Shown here: piece after piece, positions 43,199 through 52,271 of the stretch | Position numbering within the stretch: the first letter of the stretch is position 1 | How the letters are laid out: each line of letters starts with the position of its first letter | NCBI GenBank assembly: GCA_902594255.1 | Contig: CACJLN010000005.1 | Coordinates: 20,639 to 84,638, forward strand | DNA from: an uncultured Pelagibacteraceae bacterium | GTDB taxonomy: Bacteria > Pseudomonadota > Alphaproteobacteria > Pelagibacterales > Pelagibacteraceae | Reading direction: 5' to 3' | DNA length: 64,000 nt | Program-made: the position numbers and the translations under genes | Notes under the pieces: generated by a model | What the model saw: only the letters and a program-made list of their open reading frames with translations | The model's database searches: none | Told to the model about the DNA's origin: nothing

Positions 43199-44485
43199 AT
43201 GGAAGATTTCAAAGTAAAAGATTTATCTCAAGCAGAATTTGGACGTAAAGAAATTTCAATAGCTGAAAGTGAAATGCCTGGATTGATGGCTTTGAGGGAA
43301 GAGTATGTTGGAAAGCATCCTCTTAAAGGAGCAAAAATTGTTGGCTGTCTACACATGACAATACAAACAGCAGTGTTAATCGAAACATTAGTTTATCTTG
43401 GAGCTGAAGTGAGATGGTCATCTTGTAATATTTTCTCAACCCAAGACCACGCAGCAGCAGCAATAGCAAAAGCTGGAATACCAGTATATGCATGGAAAGG
43501 CGAAACAGAGGACGAATATTGGTGGTGCGTTAAACAAACTATCGAAGGTAAAAAAGATTGGAAACCAAACATGATTCTGGATGATGGAGGAGATTTAACA
43601 GCTTTAATGCATAAAGAATATAAAGATTTAATGAAAGATGTGAAAGGTTTATCTGAGGAGACCACCACTGGTGTATTAGCGCTAAAAAAAATGGAAAAGG
43701 AGAAAACTTTGTTAGTGCCTGCAATTAATGTTAATGACTCTGTTACAAAATCAAAATTTGATAATTTATACGGTTGTAGAGAGAGTTTAGTTGATGGAAT
43801 TAAACGAGCTACAGATGTAATGATGTCTGGAAAAGTAGCAATTGTAGCAGGCTTTGGAGATGTTGGAAAAGGTAGTGCAGCATCTTTAAGACAATCAGGT
43901 GCAAGAGTAATGATTACAGAAACAGATCCAATATGTGCATTACAAGCAGCTATGGAAGGATATGAAGTAGTAACGATGGACGATATGATAAGTGAAGCAG
44001 ATATTGTTGTTACTGCAACTGGCAATAAAGATATCGTTACAGCTGATCACATGAGAGAAATGAAAGATCGGGCTATTTTATGTAATATTGGACATTTTGA
44101 TAATGAGATACAGGTTGATGCACTTAAAAACTATAAATGGGATGAAATTAAACCTCAAGTACACGAAATAACTTTACCAAGCAAAAAAAGAATAATTTTA
44201 CTTGCAGAGGGCAGGTTAGTAAATTTAGGTTGTGCAACAGGACACCCTAGCTTTGTTATGAGCGCTTCATTTACAAATCAAGTTATTGCACAAATCGAAT
44301 TATGGAATAATTCTAAAAATTACGAAAAAAAAGTTTATGTATTGCCAAAACACTTGGATGAGAAAGTTGCCACATTACATCTTAAAAAGGTAGGTGCAAA
44401 GTTGACTAAATTATCAAAGGATCAGGCAGATTATATTAGTGTTAAAGTTGAAGGCCCTTATAAACCAGATGCTTACCGCTACTAA
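43199..44485 (+). CDS. ahcY: Adenosylhomocysteinase
   Basis: This enzyme hydrolyses S-adenosylhomocysteine to homocysteine and adenosine, completing the SAM cycle. Hallmarks are [33 protein letters not shown], the NAD-binding [20 protein letters not shown] and the C-terminal [13 protein letters not shown]. At 428 residues it is a compact member. The 45-base spacer upstream is too short for a SAH riboswitch and shows none. Its end overlaps the preferred tsaE start by 17 bases. Confidence 0.98.
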   Translation: MEDFKVKDLSQAEFGRKEISIAESEMPGLMALREEYVGKHPLKGAKIVGCLHMTIQTAVLIETLVYLGAEVRWSSCNIFSTQDHAAAAIAKAGIPVYAWKGETEDEYWWCVKQTIEGKKDWKPNMILDDGGDLTALMHKEYKDLMKDVKGLSEETTTGVLALKKMEKEKTLLVPAINVNDSVTKSKFDNLYGCRESLVDGIKRATDVMMSGKVAIVAGFGDVGKGSAASLRQSGARVMITETDPICALQAAMEGYEVVTMDDMISEADIVVTATGNKDIVTADHMREMKDRAILCNIGHFDNEIQVDALKNYKWDEIKPQVHEITLPSKKRIILLAEGRLVNLGCATGHPSFVMSASFTNQVIAQIELWNNSKNYEKKVYVLPKHLDEKVATLHLKKVGAKLTKLSKDQADYISVKVEGPYKPDAYRY

Positions 44486-44921
44486 GAGCACAAAAATAAA
44501 GTTAAACTCAGAAAATATAACAAAAGAATTTGCTGATACTCTTTCATCAAAAATTAAAGTTGGAGATATAATTTTCTTATACGGTGAGATAGGTGTAGGT
44601 AAGACCACATTTGTAAAATATTTAATCAACATTATTCAAAAGAAAAACAAATTAGAACCATCTGAGGTAACCAGTCCTACTTTTAATATATTGAACGAGT
44701 ATCAAATTAAGCAGATAAAAATAAATCATTATGATCTATTTAGACTTAAATCTGTAAATGAAGTTAAAAATTTAGGTTTATTTGATGATAGTTCTAAATC
44801 AATCACTTTAATCGAATGGCCACAATTAATTCAAGAAAAACCAAAAAATCTGATAGAATTGACTTTTACATATGAGAATGATTATCAAATAAGAACAGTT
44901 CAAGTTAAGGGTCTCAATTAG
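44469..44921 (+). CDS. tsaE: tRNA threonylcarbamoyladenosine synthesis ATPase TsaE
   Basis: TsaE is the small ATPase that assists TsaB/TsaD in making t6A37 of tRNAs. The P-loop [17 protein letters not shown] and the family stretches [19 protein letters not shown] and LIEWPQLI are present. The ORF track begins at 44439, inside ahcY. I prefer ATG 44469 (MLTATKST, 150 residues) because it reduces the overlap and matches family length. A still later start is possible. Confidence 0.9.
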   Translation: MLTATKSTKIKLNSENITKEFADTLSSKIKVGDIIFLYGEIGVGKTTFVKYLINIIQKKNKLEPSEVTSPTFNILNEYQIKQIKINHYDLFRLKSVNEVKNLGLFDDSSKSITLIEWPQLIQEKPKNLIELTFTYENDYQIRTVQVKGLN

Positions 44922-44932
44922 ATATAAATCGA

Positions 44933-45886
44933 ATGTATAAGTTTCAAAATTTAAAACTAATTGAAGGAGACGCATCTTTTAGAAAGTTTTTTCGAAATAA
45001 AATTAAAAATAAAAGTTCTATCGTAGTTTTTGCAAAGAGAGAAAAATCCAAAAATTTGGTTGTGTATGACGCAATTAATAAAATTTTAAATAAAAATAAA
45101 ATACTAGCTCCAAATTTATATAAGGAAAACTATAAAAAGGGCTATATAGAAATTCAAGATTTCGGTGATAATACAATTTTTAAAATTTTATTAAAAAAAA
45201 AAAATAATAAAATCAAATATTTTAAGAAAATATTAAAAACTTTGATGCAAATACAATCTATAAAAAATAAAGGTATTAAAGATTTTAAAAAGAAAAAATA
45301 TACAATACCAAAATATGATAAATTAATTCTTTTAAGAGAAGCTCAGTTATTTTGTGACTGGTATGCTAAAAAAAAACTAATAAAAAAAAACAGAGATGAA
45401 TTTAATAAGAATTTTAAAAGAATAACTAAAAAATTAATCTCCAACCTCCAATTAAAAAATAACGTTTTTGTTCATAGAGATTTTCATATATCCAATTTAA
45501 TGTTAGTAAATAATCGAATTGGAGTAATAGATAGCCAGGACGCTTTGATTGGAAATAAAGCATATGATTTAGCTTCTTTAGTAGATGATGTAAGATTTAA
45601 AACTCCAATTACATTCAAAAACAAAATTTACAAATATTATATTGATAAACAACATAATTTGAATAAATCAAAATTTAAAAACGATTTCGATATTTTATCA
45701 GTTATGAGAAATCTCAAAATTATTGGAATATTTACTCGTCTTGCAATAAGAGATGGTAAAAAGAGTTATATAAAATTAATTCCTAGAGCTTGGGAACTAA
45801 TTCGTATTAGAATTGATAATCAAATTTTTTCAGAATTAAAAAAACTTTTAAATCAAAATTTTAAAAAAGAATTAAATGCAAATTAG
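44933..45886 (+). CDS. amgK: Aminoglycoside-phosphotransferase-fold kinase, AmgK-like
   Basis: This is a predicted small-molecule kinase of 317 residues. The catalytic loop is VFVHRDFHISNLML and the metal-binding Asp follows in IGVIDSQDALIGNKAYDLASL. Gene order tsaE-kinase-nucleotidyltransferase matches the AmgK-MurU pair, which phosphorylates N-acetylmuramate/N-acetylglucosamine at C1 and then makes UDP-MurNAc. Sugar specificity is inferred from context, not seen. It overlaps the next gene by 11 bases. Confidence 0.8.
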   Translation: MYKFQNLKLIEGDASFRKFFRNKIKNKSSIVVFAKREKSKNLVVYDAINKILNKNKILAPNLYKENYKKGYIEIQDFGDNTIFKILLKKKNNKIKYFKKILKTLMQIQSIKNKGIKDFKKKKYTIPKYDKLILLREAQLFCDWYAKKKLIKKNRDEFNKNFKRITKKLISNLQLKNNVFVHRDFHISNLMLVNNRIGVIDSQDALIGNKAYDLASLVDDVRFKTPITFKNKIYKYYIDKQHNLNKSKFKNDFDILSVMRNLKIIGIFTRLAIRDGKKSYIKLIPRAWELIRIRIDNQIFSELKKLLNQNFKKELNAN

Positions 45887-46565
45887 AACAGCTCTAATAC
45901 TGTGTGCAGGTTTTGGTAAGAGGTTAAATCCATTGACAGAAAAAATTCCAAAACCACTCCTTGAACTTAATAATGTCACATTATTGGAAAACTGTATTAA
46001 CTTAGTTATTAAACTTGGTATTAAAAAAATTTTTTTAAATACATTTCATTTAAGTAAACAAATAATTAGTTTTATTAAAAAAAAAAATTTTCAAATCGAA
46101 ATTCAGATAGTTGAAGATGGTAAAGAAATTTTGGATACAGGTGGCGGGATTTTAAATATGATGAAAAAATCTTCTGATGAGGATTTCATCATTTTTAATC
46201 CTGACACGCTATGGAGTAACACCTATCATGAAGAAATTATTAAAATGCAGAATTTTTATTTTTCAAATAAACTTAACAACACCCTTCTACTTACCAATAA
46301 GATACTGAGTTTTGATAAAAATCTCTCAGGTGATTTTAATCTTAAAGATAATTTAATATATAGAGAAGATACAACAAATTTTATTTATATTGGCTGCCAA
46401 ATTTTAAATAAAAATTTATTTAATAAATATGAAGTTAAAAATTTCTCTGTCACTGAAATTTGGAATGAATTGCTGAAAAATAATGAATTAAATGGTTTTG
46501 AAAGTGTTCATCAATTTTATCATTTAACAAATTTAGAAACTTTTAGAAAATTAGAAGATTTTTAG
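45876..46565 (+). CDS. murU: Sugar-1-phosphate nucleotidyltransferase, MurU-like
   Basis: This nucleotidyltransferase-fold enzyme has 229 residues and begins with the signature ALILCAGFGKRLNPLTEKIPKPLLEL. DTGGGILNMM and FIIFNPDTLWSN bind the sugar phosphate and metal. Coupling to an AmgK-like kinase suggests MurNAc-1-phosphate uridylyltransferase (MurU), the last step of anabolic murein recycling. Mannose-1-phosphate guanylyltransferase is the usual automatic annotation and remains possible. Its 3' end overlaps gpmA by 23 bases. Confidence 0.78.
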   Translation: MQIRTALILCAGFGKRLNPLTEKIPKPLLELNNVTLLENCINLVIKLGIKKIFLNTFHLSKQIISFIKKKNFQIEIQIVEDGKEILDTGGGILNMMKKSSDEDFIIFNPDTLWSNTYHEEIIKMQNFYFSNKLNNTLLLTNKILSFDKNLSGDFNLKDNLIYREDTTNFIYIGCQILNKNLFNKYEVKNFSVTEIWNELLKNNELNGFESVHQFYHLTNLETFRKLEDF

Positions 46566-47256
46566 ATCTTTCTTTATCTAAGTACTCACAATTTTTTATT
46601 TTGAATTTATCATCGAACTCTATTATGAGAGGATTTCCTGTTGGTATTTCTAACTTAGAGATTTGAGAACTATCTAGTTTAAATAAATACTTACATAATG
46701 CTCTTATTGAATTGCCATGAGCTGAAACTAATATATTTTTATTCAAAAGTTTTTTTTCAATTTCATCGTGAAAGTATTTGAGAACCCTTTCATATGTATC
46801 TTTCAATGATTCAGTGTCTGGAATTATTTCTTTTGGTATATTTTTGTAAGTTCCAATATTAAAAGGATGATAAGGGCTTTTTTTATCTAGTGGCTCAGGT
46901 TTTGTGTCCCAGGATCTTCGAAACTCAAATATTTTATCTTCACCAATTTTTTGAGCCATTTCTATTTTATTGAGACCAGTTAAGGCTCCATAGTGTCTTT
47001 CATTTAGTTGCCACGCTCTAGGGAAATCATCCTCATCATTTAAAATTTTTTGTATTATTTTTAAAGTATTATTTGCTCTTAACTGTAGAGATGAAAAATA
47101 TTTATCAATTTTAATATTTTTATTTTTGATTAAAAAACCTGCTTTTTCAGCCTCTAACATCCCTTTTTTAGTAAGGTCAACATCTACCCAGCCAGTAAAT
47201 CTATTTTCAAGATTCCAAACACTTTGACCATGTCTTACTAGTATTAAAAAACTCAT
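46543..47256 (-). CDS. gpmA: 2,3-bisphosphoglycerate-dependent phosphoglycerate mutase
   Basis: GpmA interconverts 3- and 2-phosphoglycerate in glycolysis and gluconeogenesis. The phospho-histidine is His9 in LVRHGQSVWNLENRFTGW. Other hallmarks are NERHYGALTGLNK, FRRSWDTKPEPLD and SAHGNSIRAL. The 237 residues are normal. It is a single-gene minus-strand unit between two plus-strand runs. Confidence 0.97.
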   Translation of the reverse strand: MSFLILVRHGQSVWNLENRFTGWVDVDLTKKGMLEAEKAGFLIKNKNIKIDKYFSSLQLRANNTLKIIQKILNDEDDFPRAWQLNERHYGALTGLNKIEMAQKIGEDKIFEFRRSWDTKPEPLDKKSPYHPFNIGTYKNIPKEIIPDTESLKDTYERVLKYFHDEIEKKLLNKNILVSAHGNSIRALCKYLFKLDSSQISKLEIPTGNPLIIEFDDKFKIKNCEYLDKERSKNLLIF

Positions 47257-47292
47257 GTTGTTATTTTTAAGATATATTTATAAATAAAACTA

Positions 47293-47298
47293 TATAAT
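47293..47298 (+). promoter_or_regulatory. -10-like box next to the VanZ-like ATG
   Basis: TATAAT at 47293-47298 ends three bases before the ATG at 47302, so a transcript started from it would be leaderless. No convincing -35 box lies 16-18 bases upstream, and the spacer is almost pure A/T, so chance is a serious alternative. Confidence 0.25.
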
Positions 47299-47301
47299 TA
47301 A

Positions 47302-47697
47302 ATGACTAATTTTTTTTCCAAATTTAAAATAATTTTTTATTTTTTAAACATTATTTTGATATTTTTGTATCTTTTTCCTGGAAGTTTATTAGGGGCAGTT
47401 ATATATAATAATAAAAATATCCAACCACAGCTAACACCAGATTTTTTTATATCTTCGAATCACTTTTATGTTTTTACTTTAATTTCAGTAACGGGTTATT
47501 TAAGTTTTATAAAAAAAAAACATATTAGTTTATTAGCAATTTATCTAATTTTTCTTTCGATTACCTTGGAAACATTTCATCTAATTATTCCAGCGAGAAG
47601 CTTTGAGTGGTCAGATTTATTAGGAAATTTATTAGGTGTCTTTATTGTAATTATTATTAATATTCTTATAAAGAAATATGGTTATTTTAAAAAATAA
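47302..47697 (+). CDS. VanZ-like family membrane protein
   Basis: This is a 131-residue integral membrane protein with four predicted helices. The last third has the VanZ-like signature ITLETFHLIIPARSFEWSDLLGNLLG, cited as FHLIIPARSFEWSDLLGN. VanZ of enterococci gives low-level teicoplanin resistance by an unclear mechanism; most chromosomal homologues have no known role. It overlaps the next gene by 20 bases. Confidence 0.8.
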   Translation: MTNFFSKFKIIFYFLNIILIFLYLFPGSLLGAVIYNNKNIQPQLTPDFFISSNHFYVFTLISVTGYLSFIKKKHISLLAIYLIFLSITLETFHLIIPARSFEWSDLLGNLLGVFIVIIINILIKKYGYFKK

Positions 47698-48277
47698 ATT
47701 AATAATCTTAATTATATTTATACTAACCGGATGCTCGTCAATACCAAATAATACAGCTAATAGCTGTTCTATTTTTAATGAAAGATATCTTTGGTATAAA
47801 CATACCAAAAAAGTAGAGAGAGAATGGGGGACACCAATATATATTCAATTAGCAATTATTAAAATGGAGTCTGATTTTGACTGGTTAGCTAAGCCACCAA
47901 GACAAAAAATTTTCAAAGTAATACCTTTTAAAAGACCCTCAAGCTCATTTGGATATTCACAGGCAGTTAGAGGGACATGGGAACAGTATAAAAAAGAAAC
48001 AGGAAATAAATTTGCAACAAGAGCGAGATTTAAGGACAGTGTTGATTTTATTGGATGGTATACAAGTAAAACTGAAAATATTCTCAAAATTTCAAAAAAA
48101 GACGCATTTAGACAGTATCTTGCTTATCATGAGGGATGGGGAAATTATAAATATTATAAAAAAAATAAAAAAGTGATTAGATTGGCAAAAAAAGTAGAGA
48201 AACAATCTAATATTTATAAAAAACAACTTTCAGGGTGCAAAAATACTCTTAATAAAAATAAATATATTATTTTTTAA
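47678..48277 (+). CDS. Lytic-transglycosylase-like lipoprotein
   Basis: This is a predicted lipoprotein of 199 residues, with signal helix IILIIFILTGCSS ending in a lipobox (LTGC). The mature part resembles SLT-type muramidases: the probable catalytic glutamate is in LAIIKMESDFDWLA, followed by SSFGYSQAVRGTWEQYK and YLAYHEGWGNY. It probably cleaves murein glycan strands or is a degenerate relative. It converges with the RND pump gene, overlapping by 11 bases. Confidence 0.78.
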   Translation: MVILKNKLIILIIFILTGCSSIPNNTANSCSIFNERYLWYKHTKKVEREWGTPIYIQLAIIKMESDFDWLAKPPRQKIFKVIPFKRPSSSFGYSQAVRGTWEQYKKETGNKFATRARFKDSVDFIGWYTSKTENILKISKKDAFRQYLAYHEGWGNYKYYKKNKKVIRLAKKVEKQSNIYKKQLSGCKNTLNKNKYIIF

Positions 48278-51200
48278 ATAATTCTTTCTTTAGCTCTAAA
48301 TCAACTGAGTCAATTCTTTTGGTATTTTTAGCTAATGCCAAATACATTGTTGGTGTCACGTACAAGGTAAAAAATGTTGAAATTATCATTCCTCCCAAAA
48401 TTGTTGAACCTACTGCTAATCTCGAGCCTTCACCAGCACCTGGGCCAATATTTCCTATAACTAAAGGTAACATCGCGATCATTGTACTTAATGATGTCAT
48501 TATTATAGGTCTAAATCTTATTAAACACGCTTCTTTAACTGCTGAAATAATATTTTTTCCTGTAGCTCTTATTTGATTAGCATAATCTACAATTAAAATA
48601 CTATTTTTTGTTGAAATGCCAATTAGTATGATCAAAGCGATTTGAGAAAAAATATTCACTGAACTATTTAAAAAAAGAATAAATACTAATCCTCCAAAAA
48701 TAGCCAATGGGACTGTCAATATTATTATAAATGGGTGTATAAAAGAGTTGAATGTTGCAGCCATTACTAAATAAGCGGTCAGTAAGGCTAAAGCAAATAT
48801 CATAAATAATTCATTACTCGTTTCCTTAATTTCCTCAGATTTTCCCTTCCAGGTAATTTGATTTTTTGGGGCTATATCGGACATTACATTTTCAAAGAAC
48901 TTTATTGCTTCAGTTAAAGTATAGCCTTCATTTATGTTTGCCGAGATAGTCACTGCTCTTTGTCGGTTATATCGAGCCAGTTGTTTAGCAGTTCCTTCAT
49001 TCTTAAAACTTATAAGATTTGCCATGGAAATCAGTTTTGCGTTTGTTTCAGAACGAACAAATATTTTAGAAATTCCATCTTTGTTTCTTCTATCAGATAT
49101 ATATTGCTGAACAATTATTGGGTATTCTTTGCCTAATTTATTAAAGGTTGTGATCTTTTTACCACCATATAAAGTCTCAAGCGTTTCACCTATTGTTTTA
49201 GTTGAAACTCCCAAATCTTTAGCTTTATTTTTGTTTACAATTAATTTTACTTCAGGTTTATTCCGATTGTAATCTGACTCAATTCTTGATAAATTTTTAT
49301 TAGATCTGAGTGCTCTAATTACTTTTTTTTGTATTAACTCTAATTCATCATAAGTATTTCCATAGATTACCATCTGAACAGGTTTGTTGTAGTTGGATAC
49401 TCTTATTGATTGAGGTGATATAGGGAATGCTAAAGCCTGTGGTAAAGTTACAATTTTTCCAATTGCTTCTCTAAGGACAACTTGCTGACCTTTTTCTCTT
49501 TTTTTCCAGTCATCGAGGAGAGCAATAATTATAAAGCTATTGTATGAATTCGCAGAATTTCCAAAACCTGGAACTCTCATTATAAATCTTGAATATGGAC
49601 TATTCTCAGCTTGGAGAAGTGGAAGCAATCTTGCCTCAACCTTTTGAGCTTGCTCTTGAGTATATTCAAATGAACTTCCTTCATCTGTTGCCCCAATAAT
49701 CAAGTAAGCCCCACGGTCTTCCATAGGCAGTAATTCTTTCTTTGAAAAACTAAATAAAAACACTGATGTGACCATTATGAATATTATAAAAACAACAACT
49801 GATTTAGCTTTATTTACAACAACCTCTAATGAATCCTCATAAAAATTGGAAAAACTAGAAAAAATTTTATCAAATTTTTGGACAAAAACTTTCTTTGATT
49901 TTTTCTTGTATAAAAATTTACTTGCAAGCATTGGTGATAAGGTCAGTGCTACGAAAGAGGATATAATAATTGAAAAAGACAATGCGATAGCAGTTTCTTT
50001 AAACAACGTTCCTGTTATACCCTCTATAAAAATCAATGGTAGAAAAACAGCTACCAAAATTAAAGTTGTGGCTACTATCGCAAATGAAATTTGTTTAGAA
50101 CCTCTATATGCTGCCACTAAAGGTGTTTCTCCGTTTTCTATCCTTCTGTATATTGCATCTGTCATAATTACCGAGTCATCAGTAATAATGCCTATTGCTA
50201 AAATAAAACTTAAGAGAACAAAAATATTTATTGATAATCCAAATATATAAAGTCCCAAAAATGAGGCTATTAAACTAACAGGTAAAGCGATAGCAGGTAC
50301 CACTACTGCTTTTAGGTTTCCTAAGAATAAGTAAATAATTAATACAACTAAAACAAAAGCAATTATTAAGGTTTTATAAACCTCTTCAATAGCCGCCTCA
50401 ACATAATTTGCCCTATTAAAAGAAACTCTTAAATCTAGTTCTTCAGGCAAAGACTTTTTAACCTCAATAATTTTTTTTTTAACATTTTTTGAAAGTTCAA
50501 CTGTGGAAGCCCCACTTTTTGCATAAATACCTATTCCAACAGTCTTTAAATTTATTTGATCTCTTGTTTGAGCTTTAAAAAGAGTTTTTTCTGAAACTGG
50601 GCCGAATTCTATTTTTGCAACATCTGATAATAAAATAACCTTGTTGTCATTTTTTTTTATAGGCAATTGTTTAATGGACTCAATATCGTTGTAAGATTTA
50701 TCTAAATTTAAAGTAAGGTCGATGTTATCTGCTTCTAGCGTTCCGGCTGGTAGACTTATATTTTCCCCACGTAATGCAATTTCAACTTCTTGTATTGTGA
50801 GGTCATTTGCTGCTAATTTAATTGGATCAACCCATACTCTGATACTCAGCTCTCTTAATCCTCCAATTCTTATTCTACCAACATTTTTTACACTGGAAAA
50901 TTGGTCGATTAAAAAACGCTCAGCATAATCTCCTAATTCTAAATCGCTCCAAGTTGATGATGACAAAGATAACCACATTGTTGTTGTAAAACCTGCTGCT
51001 CTTTTCAATATTTGAGGAGGATTAGACTCAGAGGGAAGATTGTCAGCAATTCTTGCCACACGCTCTCTAATATCGTTTGCTGCGTTATCTAAATCTATGC
51101 TAGTATCAAACTCAATATTTATTGTGCTTCTGCCATTCTCTGATTTAGAATCTATATTTTTTATACCCTCTGCACCACCAATGACATCTTCTACTACTTG

Positions 51201-51395
51201 AGTTATTTCTTGATCAACAATAGAAGCTGAAGCAGATTTGTAATCAACTTGTACCTGAACAACAGGTGGCTGGATACCACTTGGTAGCTCTCTGACAGGC
51301 AATTTCCAAAAAACGAATAAACCAAAAACAATTAAAATTAGAGACATTACCCAGGATACGGTCGGTCTTTTAATGCTTAATTCAGTGATGAACAT
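48267..51395 (-). CDS. RND-family efflux transporter, inner-membrane pump
   Basis: This proton-driven AcrB/MexF-like transporter has 1042 residues and 12 membrane helices in two repeats with large periplasmic loops. The N-terminus (SIKRPTVSWVMSLILIVFGL), the TM4 acidic pair region IGIITDDSVIMTDAIYRRIE and SPMLASKFLY are typical of the HAE1 group. The TM10-11 region has ISTKNSILIVDYANQI. Its fusion protein is encoded immediately upstream with no spacer. No outer-membrane channel gene is in the window, so a TolC elsewhere is presumably shared. Substrates are unknown. Confidence 0.93.
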   Translation of the reverse strand: MFITELSIKRPTVSWVMSLILIVFGLFVFWKLPVRELPSGIQPPVVQVQVDYKSASASIVDQEITQVVEDVIGGAEGIKNIDSKSENGRSTINIEFDTSIDLDNAANDIRERVARIADNLPSESNPPQILKRAAGFTTTMWLSLSSSTWSDLELGDYAERFLIDQFSSVKNVGRIRIGGLRELSIRVWVDPIKLAANDLTIQEVEIALRGENISLPAGTLEADNIDLTLNLDKSYNDIESIKQLPIKKNDNKVILLSDVAKIEFGPVSEKTLFKAQTRDQINLKTVGIGIYAKSGASTVELSKNVKKKIIEVKKSLPEELDLRVSFNRANYVEAAIEEVYKTLIIAFVLVVLIIYLFLGNLKAVVVPAIALPVSLIASFLGLYIFGLSINIFVLLSFILAIGIITDDSVIMTDAIYRRIENGETPLVAAYRGSKQISFAIVATTLILVAVFLPLIFIEGITGTLFKETAIALSFSIIISSFVALTLSPMLASKFLYKKKSKKVFVQKFDKIFSSFSNFYEDSLEVVVNKAKSVVVFIIFIMVTSVFLFSFSKKELLPMEDRGAYLIIGATDEGSSFEYTQEQAQKVEARLLPLLQAENSPYSRFIMRVPGFGNSANSYNSFIIIALLDDWKKREKGQQVVLREAIGKIVTLPQALAFPISPQSIRVSNYNKPVQMVIYGNTYDELELIQKKVIRALRSNKNLSRIESDYNRNKPEVKLIVNKNKAKDLGVSTKTIGETLETLYGGKKITTFNKLGKEYPIIVQQYISDRRNKDGISKIFVRSETNAKLISMANLISFKNEGTAKQLARYNRQRAVTISANINEGYTLTEAIKFFENVMSDIAPKNQITWKGKSEEIKETSNELFMIFALALLTAYLVMAATFNSFIHPFIIILTVPLAIFGGLVFILFLNSSVNIFSQIALIILIGISTKNSILIVDYANQIRATGKNIISAVKEACLIRFRPIIMTSLSTMIAMLPLVIGNIGPGAGEGSRLAVGSTILGGMIISTFFTLYVTPTMYLALAKNTKRIDSVDLELKKELFKK

Positions 51396-52265
51396 TTATT
51401 TATTTATAGGTTTAATTTTCCCTTTAGGTCGGACTTTTTTTAGACCCTCTGCCACTATAATGTCTCCTTCATTTAATCCAGAGATAATTTCAATATTTTT
51501 ATTAGATCTTATTCCTGTAGCCACATTTATTTTATTTGCAATATTTTTGTCTGAAATTTTATAGACAAAAGATTTATCACCTTCTACCATAATACTCGTA
51601 TCTGGAACCCCAACAGAACTTCTTAAATTAAATTTAATACTTACTTCTAATAAAGATCCTGAAATTAATTCTAAATTTTCATTTTCTATTTTAATTCTAC
51701 ATAATAAGCTTCTTGTATCTGCATTTATTCTACTTGAGACAAAATCTATTTCACCTTGAAAAATTTTATCTTTATAACTTGAAATCTTCACTTCTACAGG
51801 CAACCCTCTTTGAATAGAAGCAGAGTAATTTTCAGGAATTTTTATATCTGAATAGATTGTTGAATTATCATCTAGCGTTATTATAAATATATTGTCAGAA
51901 ACAAGTATATCTTCAGTTAAGCCAGTATATCCCAGCACACCATCAAAAGGAGCTAAGATATTTCCACTTTTAAGTTTTATTAAAGTATCACCCTTTTTTA
52001 CAAAATCTTTGAATTTCAAATCCTCATATAGATCTTCTTTCTTGATTTTAAAAGTTTTAGATCTTTTTGAAACTGCGGTACCAAAAGTTTCTATTTTTTC
52101 AGAGAATTCATGTTTTTTTACCTCGGTAACTATTATTCCCGGGGGTGGTTGTTTACTGAATTTTTTTTTGAAGTGGTTACCAATCATTGCTCTCGCAATT
52201 ATTACAGTTGCTATAATCAAAAAGAATATTGATATAATAGAAATAATTTTTGTAGATCTTTTCAT
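51396..52265 (-). CDS. RND efflux membrane fusion protein
   Basis: This is the periplasmic adaptor for the adjacent RND pump, 289 residues. A single N-terminal membrane anchor (IISIISIFFLIIATVIIARAM) is followed by a barrel-sandwich (lipoyl-like) and beta-barrel region (GNILAPFDGVLGYTGL, GLPVEVKISSY, GLNEGDIIVAEGLKKVRPKG). It is clearly shorter than classic AcrA-type adaptors (370-400) because the coiled-coil hairpin between the two lipoyl halves is nearly absent. It follows sseA after 6 bases. Confidence 0.88.
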   Translation of the reverse strand: MKRSTKIISIISIFFLIIATVIIARAMIGNHFKKKFSKQPPPGIIVTEVKKHEFSEKIETFGTAVSKRSKTFKIKKEDLYEDLKFKDFVKKGDTLIKLKSGNILAPFDGVLGYTGLTEDILVSDNIFIITLDDNSTIYSDIKIPENYSASIQRGLPVEVKISSYKDKIFQGEIDFVSSRINADTRSLLCRIKIENENLELISGSLLEVSIKFNLRSSVGVPDTSIMVEGDKSFVYKISDKNIANKINVATGIRSNKNIEIISGLNEGDIIVAEGLKKVRPKGKIKPINK

Positions 52266-52271
52266 ATTCGT

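Noticed and set aside
43393-44025. Long minus-strand frame (210 aa) antisense to ahcY
   Set aside because: It is a mirror of a strongly conserved coding frame, has no recognisable domain or start context, and its composition follows the ahcY codons.
49846-50250. Plus-strand frame of 134 aa inside the RND pump gene
   Set aside because: It is antisense to certain membrane-protein coding sequence and shows only reverse-complement hydrophobic composition.
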